Assembly (NCBI GenBank): GCA_965230515.1
Contig: OZ246007.1
Location: 1,674,001-1,738,000 of the forward strand
DNA: 64,000 bases
Direction of reading: 5' to 3'
Origin: JAJFKB01 sp965230515
GTDB lineage: Bacteria; Pseudomonadota; Gammaproteobacteria; Pseudomonadales; IMCC2047
Shown here: positions 1 to 6,632 of the stretch, piece after piece
How positions within the stretch are numbered: position 1 is the stretch's first letter
Layout of the letters: the number at the start of each line of letters is the position of its first letter
The notes under the pieces: generated by a model
Database searches by the model: none
Told to the model about the DNA's origin: nothing
What the model saw: only the letters and a program-made list of their open reading frames with translations
Program-made: the position numbers and the translations under genes

Positions 1-244
1 CGCTGATCTTCATCCCTTTATGGGACAGTTTCATATCCCGCCCGGTGTAATAAACTGATCCACCGGCGTTAGCGCACAGGTAATCAATCAGCAACTGCTT
101 CTCTCTGGCGATGCCATCATTACCGCGATATTGCCAGAAGCGGCCCAGCTGTGAGTCTGCCTGGAGTCTCGGCAGCAGGTCATCGACAAATGCGGTTATG
201 CCATCATACCCGCCCAGACGTTCGTAAAGTGATAATTGACTCAT
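1..244 (-). CDS. Group 1 truncated haemoglobin (partial, runs off the left edge)
   Basis: The minus-strand reading begins MSQLSLYERLGGYDGI and continues with a FVDDLLPRL helix and a GRFWQYRGND segment, the typical start of a group 1 (N-type) truncated haemoglobin. About 81 residues are visible; the C-terminal half lies outside the window, so the distal and proximal haem residues cannot all be checked. Proteins of this family bind O2 and NO and often act as NO dioxygenases. It is the first gene after the nor operon on the same strand, but it has its own sigma-54 promoter and NorR-type palindrome upstream (471-586), which supports a role in NO detoxification. The leader of about 215 nt contains structured element A. 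A purine-rich AAGGA lies well upstream of the ATG, and no strong ribosome binding site sits close to it. Confidence 0.85.
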   Translation of the reverse strand, partial: MSQLSLYERLGGYDGITAFVDDLLPRLQADSQLGRFWQYRGNDGIAREKQLLIDYLCANAGGSVYYTGRDMKLSHKGMKIS

Positions 245-312
245 AGCAGCTTGCCCAAGCTTTCGTTTCCTTTTCTCCCTGCGCGCCGGGTGGTGTCGAC
301 CATAAATAAGTT

Positions 313-457
313 CCTTCGCAGGATCGCAGATTCATCGCATGATGAGTCTGATCGAGCCCTAAAGCAGGGGGGGTTCGCAGCAGAAAATAAGCTTTAAAGA
401 CTAAGAGAGCCAACTTACAATTCCCCTGCAACCCTGCGAAGGTTTAAACAACTGACT
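313..457 (-). ncRNA. Structured leader element, copy A (candidate cis-regulatory RNA)
   Basis: This segment is a diverged copy of 5738-5884. Read as RNA on the minus strand it starts at a conserved AGTCAG, then GTTTAAACC. A perfect closing stem follows, CCTTCGCAGG pairing with CCTGCGAAGG. Inside are a conserved CTGCTGCGAACCCCCCC block, a GGGCT block and a hairpin CAGACTCATC-ATGC-GATGAATCTG. The predicted sigma-54 start point near 460 places the whole element at the 5' end of the haemoglobin mRNA. Differences from copy B mostly preserve pairing, which points to a folded RNA rather than a protein-coding or purely DNA element. I do not recognise it as a known riboswitch class. A small palindromic repeat element remains an alternative. 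Confidence 0.6.
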
Positions 458-470
458 ATAGCTATATAGA

Positions 471-485
471 GCAACAGACGTGCCA
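471..485 (-). promoter_or_regulatory. Sigma-54 promoter for the truncated haemoglobin gene
   Basis: On the minus strand the sequence is TGGCACGTCTGTTGC, an exact match to the -24/-12 consensus TGGCAC-N5-TTGC. Transcription would start near 460, about 215 nt before the ATG. The same 15-mer with two internal changes precedes norC. Confidence 0.85.
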
Positions 486-548
486 ATTGCTATGTGGTTG
501 ATTTAATAGATTATTATTTTTTATAATGTCTGTTTGACAACATCATAG

Positions 549-586
549 GTGCTCATTATGACAACTATAGTTGTCATAATGAGCAC
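549..586. promoter_or_regulatory. Perfect 38-bp palindrome with two NorR-like sites
   Basis: Each 19-base arm is GTGCTCATTATGACAACTA or its exact complement, and the arms abut at a TATA centre. Each arm contains CTCA-TTA-TGAC, one mismatch from the NorR consensus GTCA-N3-TGAC. The palindrome lies 64-115 bp upstream of the sigma-54 promoter at 471-485, a normal enhancer distance, and begins 15 bp past the norF stop codon. It could also stop transcription from norF, but no T-run follows on that strand, so operator function is the better reading. Confidence 0.75.
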
Positions 587-600
587 ACACTCCGCCTTCA

Positions 601-906
601 CTACAGGGTAGTAATCCGCTCTATGACACCAGGAAACAGAACCGCCAGCCCAATAAATAAAGGCAATACAATAAAATAGCCCAACATCAACCAGCGCACA
701 GCTCCCACGGAGCACCACAATCCCATCAGTCGCTCTGCCACTAGTGCACCCTTTATAGCAAACGAGAAGCAGATCAAAATCACCATCAGCATGCTGGAGA
801 CATTCTGCTCTGCGACCAATGCACTGAGCAGAGTAAGCGCCATCAACACCGCCCAAATTATGGTCAACTGCTTCCCGATCGAATACTTTGCCAGAATTGC
901 ATTCAT
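601..906 (-). CDS. norF: NorF-like small membrane protein (cytochrome oxidase subunit IV-like)
   Basis: This encodes 101 residues with about three hydrophobic segments (around residues 15-33, 36-52 and 70-92), in the size and topology range of NorF/CyoD-like subunits. It is the last gene of the nor operon, 27 bp after norE. NorF is an accessory protein that improves nitric oxide reductase activity and is not part of the catalytic core. The assignment rests on position after norE, length and membrane topology; sequence conservation in this family is weak. Downstream lies the 38-bp NorR-type palindrome. Confidence 0.7.
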   Translation of the reverse strand: MNAILAKYSIGKQLTIIWAVLMALTLLSALVAEQNVSSMLMVILICFSFAIKGALVAERLMGLWCSVGAVRWLMLGYFIVLPLFIGLAVLFPGVIERITTL

Positions 907-933
907 CGTCTTCGCACCTCACTGACTTTACAT

Positions 934-1584
934 TTATCGCAACACATAGAGCAGCGGAAAGATAATAATCCAGACCAGATCAATCATATGCCAATAGCTG
1001 GCCGCGCTCTCCAGCCCCTCACTGTTTTCCTGATTGTAGATATTCATTTGGGCACGAATAGTGACGAACAGAATCGTGCACATACCCACCAGCACATGCA
1101 ACAGATGATTAAAGGTCAGGTAATAGTAGAGCGAGTAGAAAATATCTGTTTTCGAATCAATACCATGACTGTGATTCCAATAATATTCCCATCCCTTAAT
1201 GAGACAGTAACCGGCACCGGCACCCAAAGTCGCCCAAAGCCACTTTACCGCCAGCTTCTGCTGCCCGGCATTAATACAGGACACCGCTCGCGCGACAAAA
1301 TAACTGCTGCTGATCAGCACCAGGGTATTCAGGGCACCGGCCAGCGTATTCAATCGCTCCGGGCCCGCTGCGAACAGCTCCTGATTATGGGAGCGCGCTA
1401 CCAGAAACACGATAAAGAACAGCGCAAATTCCGTTAATTCGGCATAGATAAGAATCCAGATGGCAATGTTGCCGGGGGCCCGCCTCTCTTTTCGGTCAGG
1501 CGAAGCGATAGGGCGTACACCCGCCGGCCACTCCTGCTCCACCGGACCACCCACACCGGAACCGGGCTGTGCTAATACGGTCAT
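934..1584 (-). CDS. norE: NorE, cytochrome c oxidase subunit III family protein
   Basis: This is a 216-residue protein with about five membrane segments, including WILIYAELTEFALFFIVFLVA and the region around YYLTFNHLLHVLVG and SYWHMIDLVWIIIFPLLYVLR. The WHxIDLVW motif near the C-terminus is characteristic of haem-copper oxidase subunit III. In nor clusters this homologue is NorE, an accessory membrane protein for nitric oxide reductase. It follows norQ by 18 bp in the same operon. Confidence 0.88.
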   Translation of the reverse strand: MTVLAQPGSGVGGPVEQEWPAGVRPIASPDRKERRAPGNIAIWILIYAELTEFALFFIVFLVARSHNQELFAAGPERLNTLAGALNTLVLISSSYFVARAVSCINAGQQKLAVKWLWATLGAGAGYCLIKGWEYYWNHSHGIDSKTDIFYSLYYYLTFNHLLHVLVGMCTILFVTIRAQMNIYNQENSEGLESAASYWHMIDLVWIIIFPLLYVLR

Positions 1585-1602
1585 ATGCTGCTCCCGCCCA
1601 CG

Positions 1603-2382
1603 CTAAAAATGCGCATCGATCAATTGACCGATCGCGGCCAGCGTCTCTGATTCATCGGTCAATGGCTCGGCAATACAACTGAGACAAGCCTCTTTGGCCG
1701 CCATACCTGACTTGATCATCATCGCCGCATAAATCAGCAACCGGGTAGATGCCGCTTCTTCAAGATCGTGCTCCTTCAAACGTCGCAACGCCTGCCCCAG
1801 GGACACCAGCTGCTGAGCCAACTCAATATTGACACCCGCCTCCTGGCGCACGATTTCAATCTCCAGCTCCTGTGCGGGATAGTCAAAACTCAGCGCCACA
1901 AAACGCTGCCGCGTGCTGGGCTTCAATCCCTTGAGCATATTCTGGTAACCCGGGTTATAGGAGATTACCAACATAAAATCCGGGTGCGCCTGCAGCAACT
2001 CTCCGGTACGCTCCAGCGGCAGTACACGGCGATGATCCGCTAACGGATGCAGCACCACGGTAGTATCCTTGCGCGCCTCCACCACCTCATCCAGATAACA
2101 GATGGCGCCTTCGCGCACCGCACGCGTCAGCGGTCCGTCTTGCCAGTAGGTGCCTTCTGAGCCTATCAGATGCCGACCCACCAGATCCGCTGCGGTCAGG
2201 TCGTCATGGCAGGCTATAGTGTAGACCGGGCGGTTTAACTGATGCGCCATCGCCTCCACGAAGCGGGTCTTGCCACAACCAGTCGGCCCTTTGATTAACA
2301 CAGGCAAGTGATTGGCGGCAGCATGTTTAAAAATCTCCACCTCACCGCCCTGCTCAAGATAATTAATTCGATTACCCTTCAT
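1603..2382 (-). CDS. norQ: NorQ, MoxR-class AAA+ ATPase for nitric oxide reductase activation
   Basis: This is a 259-residue CbbQ/NirQ/NorQ family ATPase. Walker A is GPTGCGKT near residues 33-40 and Walker B is AICYLDEVVEARKD around residue 92. The segment PDFMLVISYNPGYQNMLKGLKPSTRQRFVAL is typical of the family, including the arginine-rich sensor region. NorQ and NorD work together to activate NorCB, probably during insertion of the non-haem iron. The gene lies 12 bp downstream of norD and 18 bp upstream of norE. Confidence 0.95.
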   Translation of the reverse strand: MKGNRINYLEQGGEVEIFKHAAANHLPVLIKGPTGCGKTRFVEAMAHQLNRPVYTIACHDDLTAADLVGRHLIGSEGTYWQDGPLTRAVREGAICYLDEVVEARKDTTVVLHPLADHRRVLPLERTGELLQAHPDFMLVISYNPGYQNMLKGLKPSTRQRFVALSFDYPAQELEIEIVRQEAGVNIELAQQLVSLGQALRRLKEHDLEEAASTRLLIYAAMMIKSGMAAKEACLSCIAEPLTDESETLAAIGQLIDAHF

Positions 2383-2394
2383 TACTACCTCCCG

Positions 2395-4227
2395 CTAACC
2401 GGCCACACCGGTCAGGTTTAAATACAATTTGGGCAACATCTCGGGAAGACGCTGCGCATCACTGACCACCTCATAACCCTGAGAACCAAACAGATAAGGC
2501 AGGTAGTCACTCGCCTTGGCATCCACCGTGACACAGAAAGGCTGCACGCCCTGGGCACGCGCCTCCAGAATCGCCTGACGCGTATCTTCAATACCGTAGC
2601 GACCCTCATACTGATCGATGTCATTAGGCTTACCGTCCGAGACGATCAACAGCAGCCGTTGCTGGGTTTTCTGAAGCTTCAGGACTTCCGTTGACTGACG
2701 TATTGCCGCGCCCATACGGGTGTAAAAGCCTGGCTTAATGGCAAGCAGACGCCCACGGGTGCGGTCAGAATAGGGTTCCGCAAAATTCTTGAGCAGGTGG
2801 TAACGCACCTGCTTGTTTTTGACCGATGAGAAACCATACATGGCAAACTGATCACCGGAGCTAGTGAGCGCTTCAGCAAACAGCAGCAGGGTATCGCGAA
2901 TCACATCGATAACCCGCTGCTCCTGTGTCAATGCAGCATCCGTAGACATCGACAGATCAGCAAGCAGCAAACAGGAGAGATCTCGTGCAACCGCCTGGCG
3001 TGACTTAAAGGTCTGATTAAGATCAGTGGCCGTGCAGGGATCAGTCAGCGCATCCAGATAGGCCACCAGATCCAGCTCTTCCCCTGAAACCTGGCGGTGC
3101 TGCCACTGGCGTTCCGGTCGCAGTACTGCAAAGCGATTACGCAATTTGCGCGCAGTCCCGCGTAGATGACCGGGTACCGGTGCCAACTCAGCATCGTCTG
3201 CCAACAGAGGCTGCAACAGACAATAATCTTGCACCAGTTTTGACTTTCGGTAATCCCATTCCGGCAGCCGCAGCCCTTCGCCCAAGGGTAGATCGTCATT
3301 TTCAGCCGCCGGTAGATCAAGATCGAACTTTACTTTGGCCGCTCCTGCCCTACGCTGCCTGGAAACACTGATTATATCGAGGTCCTGTGCCGCTGCGCTC
3401 AGATCATCATCCATATCCTCTTCTTGACAGCGATCCAGAGACACCTGCTCGCCCCAGGTAAACAGGCTCTCCAGCTGAAAAACCATCAACCCATCGGTTT
3501 CCCGACTGTCATCCATCCGCACCGCCTCCTTGCGCCCGGCTTCACTCAGATCCTCAGCTTCCTGATTACGACCACGGGCATCCCGCTCAAGATTATTGTC
3601 TGCCGCAGCAGACACCAACCTGACCGGCTGCGGATAAAGCCAAAGCGGAACCGGTAGAGCACTGCCCGGTGCCAGCGGCAACTGCCGCTCAGACCCCGGC
3701 GACATTATCGCCCGACGGATCGCCTGTTCTCGCACCCAATGCGCGCCTTCCAGATCGAGCACCTGATCACGCATCTCCAGAGTGGCCTCGGCCAACGCCG
3801 TATAGCGTTTTCTTAAACCGGGGTACGCCTGCAGCAAACCATGACAGGCGCGCTGATTATCTTCAAACCAGCGACTCAGCACTGGCTGCCGGGCCGCCAG
3901 CGCCGCCAGCCAGAAATAGAGATCTCTATTGAGTTCCGAGTCGGAAAACAGCGCAATACTTCCTGGCAACCGAAGGCTGCGGTGATCCTGCCAACTCACA
4001 GAAAAAACCTGATGACTACCCGCCAATCGCTGAACCAGGCGGCGCTGTATTTTGAATCGCCGCGGCGTGGCCGCTTCCAGCTGCTTGCCGGTATCACCAC
4101 CCAGCGCACGATAATAGGGAGCCAGCTGATCGATACATGAATCCAGCGTCACCCGGGCACCGTCAAATTCCGCCCGAGCCTGCCTCCAAACCAGGCGGTG
4201 CCAGATTTTACCAATCAACTCTTCCAT
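2395..4227 (-). CDS. norD: NorD, von Willebrand A domain activator protein
   Basis: This 610-residue protein has a C-terminal von Willebrand A domain from about residue 410. The MIDAS motif DLSMST and the following LLIVSDGKPND segment are visible. The N-terminal half is poorly conserved and acidic in its middle. NorD proteins partner the AAA+ protein NorQ, and both are needed for active cytochrome c-dependent nitric oxide reductase. It lies 63 bp downstream of norB and 12 bp upstream of norQ. Length is normal for the family. Confidence 0.93.
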   Translation of the reverse strand: MEELIGKIWHRLVWRQARAEFDGARVTLDSCIDQLAPYYRALGGDTGKQLEAATPRRFKIQRRLVQRLAGSHQVFSVSWQDHRSLRLPGSIALFSDSELNRDLYFWLAALAARQPVLSRWFEDNQRACHGLLQAYPGLRKRYTALAEATLEMRDQVLDLEGAHWVREQAIRRAIMSPGSERQLPLAPGSALPVPLWLYPQPVRLVSAAADNNLERDARGRNQEAEDLSEAGRKEAVRMDDSRETDGLMVFQLESLFTWGEQVSLDRCQEEDMDDDLSAAAQDLDIISVSRQRRAGAAKVKFDLDLPAAENDDLPLGEGLRLPEWDYRKSKLVQDYCLLQPLLADDAELAPVPGHLRGTARKLRNRFAVLRPERQWQHRQVSGEELDLVAYLDALTDPCTATDLNQTFKSRQAVARDLSCLLLADLSMSTDAALTQEQRVIDVIRDTLLLFAEALTSSGDQFAMYGFSSVKNKQVRYHLLKNFAEPYSDRTRGRLLAIKPGFYTRMGAAIRQSTEVLKLQKTQQRLLLIVSDGKPNDIDQYEGRYGIEDTRQAILEARAQGVQPFCVTVDAKASDYLPYLFGSQGYEVVSDAQRLPEMLPKLYLNLTGVAG

Positions 4228-4290
4228 CTACTTACCCACTATCTACCGCTATGAAGTAAAGCAGGGTGGCCGGTCAGGCCACCCTGTCGG

Positions 4291-5709
4291 TTATGCCACC
4301 GCTGCGCCCTTTAACTGCGCCTCACTCTCCATTGCCAACTCCTTGCCACCGACAAAGAAACTACCAAGGTAAGCCAGCAGACCAACAAAGAACATCACAC
4401 CCAGCACTTCACGCACCCAAAACACCGGCGCAATCTTATCCTGCGTCGCCATAAATCCAAGCGCTTCCGAGGCCTCAGGCAAACGCTGCAGCGCAACCTG
4501 CCATGCACCCGCCACCGTCAACGCCAGCGTGATACCGACCATGCTGATACACATCATCCAAAACGAGAAGGTTTCCAGTCGCTGAGCACTCAACGGATTA
4601 CCGTGCGGCCGCCCCCTGAGAATCGGCATCGCATAGGAGATAATGGTGAGCACAATCATCGCGTAGGCACCAAAGAAAGCCAGATGGCCATGCGCCGCAG
4701 TAATCTGCGAGCCGTGCGTGTAATAGTTAACCGGAGCCAGAGTGTGAATAAAGCCCCAAACACCAGCACCTAAAAAGCCCATCACCGCTGTACCCAGCGC
4801 CCATTTAATCGCCACCTTGTTCTGGTGCTCATAGCGTCGCTCGGCCACCATTTTGAAGGCGAACATAACCATCATAAAGAAGGGCACCGGCTCCAGGGCG
4901 GAGAATATTGAGCCCAGCCACAACCAATACCTTCCCGGCCCAATCCAGAAGTAGTGGTGACCCATTCCGATCAAACCGGAAATCAGCGCCAACGCGATAA
5001 TCATGTAGAGCCACTTCTCTACCACTTCACGATCCACACCCGTTACCTTGATCACCACAAAAGCCAGGATCGCACCAAGAATCAGCTCCCAGACACCCTC
5101 AACCCACAGATGCACAACCCACCACCAGAAGTACTTATCCAGCACCAGATTTGAAGGGTTGTAGAAGGAGAACAGGAAGAAAAACGCCAGCCCGATCAGA
5201 CCAGTAACCAGCACCATATTGATGACGGTTTTGCGACCCTTGAGAATGGTCATTCCGATATTAAACACATAGGACAGACAAACCAGTACGATCCCGATTT
5301 TTGTAATGGTCGGTTGCTCAAGGAACTCCCGTCCCATCGTAGGCAACAGGTGGTTATAAGTCAGCTCCGCCAATCGGGCATAAGGGACCAGCAAATAACC
5401 TAGAATGGTCATCACACCGGCCGCCGCAAACACCCAAAAGGTCACTTTTGCCAGCCAGGGACTGTAAAGTTCCGTATCTGCCTCTTCCGGCACCAGATAA
5501 TAGGAGGCACCCATAAAACCGAACAGCAGCCACACCAACAACAGATTGGTGTGAACCATACGAGCTACGTTGAAGGGCAGCCAGGAGGTTAGAAAATCCC
5601 CGTCCACATATTGCAAACCCATTATCAATCCGAACAGTATCTGCCCAACAAAGAGCACCAGTGCAAAGATAAAGTAAGGCTTTGCCACCTTTTGCGATTC
5701 AAATTTCAT
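4291..5709 (-). CDS. norB: Nitric oxide reductase cytochrome b subunit
   Basis: This 472-residue haem-copper oxidase superfamily protein has about twelve membrane segments. It carries VARMVHTNLLLVW with the low-spin haem histidine, WWVVHLWVEGVWEL with a catalytic-site histidine and glutamates, GMGHHYFWIG with the metal-ligand histidine pair, and HGHLAFFGAYAMIVL with the proximal haem ligands. NorB reduces two NO to N2O in the cytoplasmic membrane, taking electrons from NorC. The start follows GAGAGATGTAGATA, a plausible ribosome site. The norC-norB gap is unusually long, 176 bp, because it contains structured element B. Confidence 0.97.
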   Translation of the reverse strand: MKFESQKVAKPYFIFALVLFVGQILFGLIMGLQYVDGDFLTSWLPFNVARMVHTNLLLVWLLFGFMGASYYLVPEEADTELYSPWLAKVTFWVFAAAGVMTILGYLLVPYARLAELTYNHLLPTMGREFLEQPTITKIGIVLVCLSYVFNIGMTILKGRKTVINMVLVTGLIGLAFFFLFSFYNPSNLVLDKYFWWWVVHLWVEGVWELILGAILAFVVIKVTGVDREVVEKWLYMIIALALISGLIGMGHHYFWIGPGRYWLWLGSIFSALEPVPFFMMVMFAFKMVAERRYEHQNKVAIKWALGTAVMGFLGAGVWGFIHTLAPVNYYTHGSQITAAHGHLAFFGAYAMIVLTIISYAMPILRGRPHGNPLSAQRLETFSFWMMCISMVGITLALTVAGAWQVALQRLPEASEALGFMATQDKIAPVFWVREVLGVMFFVGLLAYLGSFFVGGKELAMESEAQLKGAAVA

Positions 5710-5737
5710 TATCTACATCTCTCATTACATTTTAAGT

Positions 5738-5884
5738 CCTTCGCAGGACCACCAGGTCACCGCATGACAAACCTGACTCAGCCCTATAAGCAAGGGGGGG
5801 TTCGCAGCAGAAAAAACGCTTAAATGACTAAATCCGTGCTCACTGCAATTTCCCGGTAATCCCGCAAAGGTTTAAACTCTGACT
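5738..5884 (-). ncRNA. Structured element, copy B, between norC and norB
   Basis: This is the second copy of the element at 313-457, in the same orientation relative to the genes. It begins one base after the norC stop codon and ends 28 bp before the norB ATG. The closing stem is CCTTTGCGGGA with TCCTGCGAAGG; two positions changed relative to copy A remain paired as G-U. The inner hairpin is CAGGTTTGTC-ATGC-GGTGACCTG: one pair is A-U in copy A and G-C here, another is C/A mismatched there and U-A here, and the ATGC loop is unchanged. The CTGCTGCGAACCCCCCC block is identical. It could control norB translation or processing of the norCB message. Confidence 0.6.
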
Positions 5885-5885
5885 G

Positions 5886-6332
5886 TTAGCCCTCGATATT
5901 GGGCGGCCAATCGTTATCATCAATCCTTGAGGTCCAGATCAAAAACTCGGAAAGGTCATCGACCTGCTCCTGCGTTAAATGGAACTGCGGCATTTTCCTT
6001 CTCCCTTCGACCTGAAGTGGTTGCGCCGCCATCCAGGCACTCATAAAAGCCCTGAAGGATTGCTCGCTACCCGCTCCGCGGCGGTCAAAAACATTAGCCA
6101 GCTCGGGGGCAAAATAGGCACCCTCTCCCATCAGACTGTGGCAGCCAACACAGTTGTTGTGCTCCCACACCTCCTTGCCTCGAGCAACCGACTCAGTCAA
6201 ATTGACACGATGATCTCTCTGCGGCAATTTCAGCATGGTGTCGAAGGTCAGCCCCAATAACAGAAGAAAGACAAATACACCTCCTCCGTAGTAGATGTTT
6301 CTAGCCATGCCCTTGGTAAAGCGTTCAGCCAT
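5886..6332 (-). CDS. norC: Nitric oxide reductase cytochrome c subunit
   Basis: This 148-residue protein has an N-terminal membrane anchor (YYGGGVFVFLLLLGLTF, about residues 14-30) and one haem c site, CVGCH, near residue 60, followed by the NorC-typical SLMGEGAYFAPELANVF. A methionine suitable as the sixth haem ligand occurs in RRKMPQF. NorC passes electrons from periplasmic donors to NorB. It is the first gene of norCBDQEF. A sigma-54 promoter lies about 190 bp upstream and NorR sites lie further out. A GGAGAT sequence precedes the ATG at good spacing. Confidence 0.96.
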   Translation of the reverse strand: MAERFTKGMARNIYYGGGVFVFLLLLGLTFDTMLKLPQRDHRVNLTESVARGKEVWEHNNCVGCHSLMGEGAYFAPELANVFDRRGAGSEQSFRAFMSAWMAAQPLQVEGRRKMPQFHLTQEQVDDLSEFLIWTSRIDDNDWPPNIEG

Positions 6333-6520
6333 GGATATCTCCTTTGAAAATTAAAACAATAAACCTCTAGAGCAGCGCACAAATCGTTCGTTTTTGATAC
6401 ACTTCGCCAAAATCGCTGCTTTCAAACGATTAAAGAGGACCACTTAAAGCACGTTAAATTGTCGTTTAGCATTAATTTAACATTTAAATTAAGCTAAAAA
6501 TTTTGTGCAACTCTGTTATT

Positions 6521-6535
6521 GCAACAGCCGTGCCA
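6521..6535 (-). promoter_or_regulatory. norCp: Sigma-54 promoter of the norCBDQEF operon
   Basis: The minus strand reads TGGCACGGCTGTTGC, matching TGGCAC-N5-TTGC exactly. Transcription would start near 6509 and leave a leader of about 177 nt before norC. The NorR sites at 6577-6632 lie 42-111 bp upstream. Confidence 0.87.
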
Positions 6536-6576
6536 ATTTTTATATCATTGTTTTAACTGACAAATTTAAAAATAGT

Positions 6577-6632
6577 GTCTTTATGACACCTTTTAATCGT
6601 TTCTTTATGACAACTTAAGTTATACTTATGAC
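6577..6632. promoter_or_regulatory. Three NorR-type enhancer sites between norC and norR
   Basis: Three TTATGAC motifs occur: GTCTTTATGAC at 6577-6587, TTCTTTATGAC at 6601-6611 and ATACTTATGAC at 6622-6632. Each has the TGAC half of the NorR consensus GTCA-N3-TGAC; the other half is degenerate in the second and third. Three tandem sites is also the arrangement known for E. coli norR-norVW. The last site overlaps the norR start codon at 6628, so NorR binding could repress its own gene. Confidence 0.75.

Noticed and set aside
313..457. Integron attC site or group II intron fragment as an explanation of the structured element
   Set aside because: No attC core sites (RYYYAAC/GTTRRRY) at the ends, no integrase nearby, and no recognisable intron domain V.
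549..586. The 38-bp palindrome as a simple terminator for norF
   Set aside because: No T-run follows on the minus strand, and it contains NorR-like sites at enhancer distance from an exact sigma-54 promoter. A secondary terminator role cannot be excluded.
988..1437. Plus-strand reading frame opposite norE
   Set aside because: It is antisense to a clear subunit III protein and shows no domain or ribosome site. Many other long frames opposite real genes were discarded for the same reason.
5611..5823. Plus-strand reading frame across the norB start and element B
   Set aside because: It is antisense to norB and the structured element, with no protein-like features.
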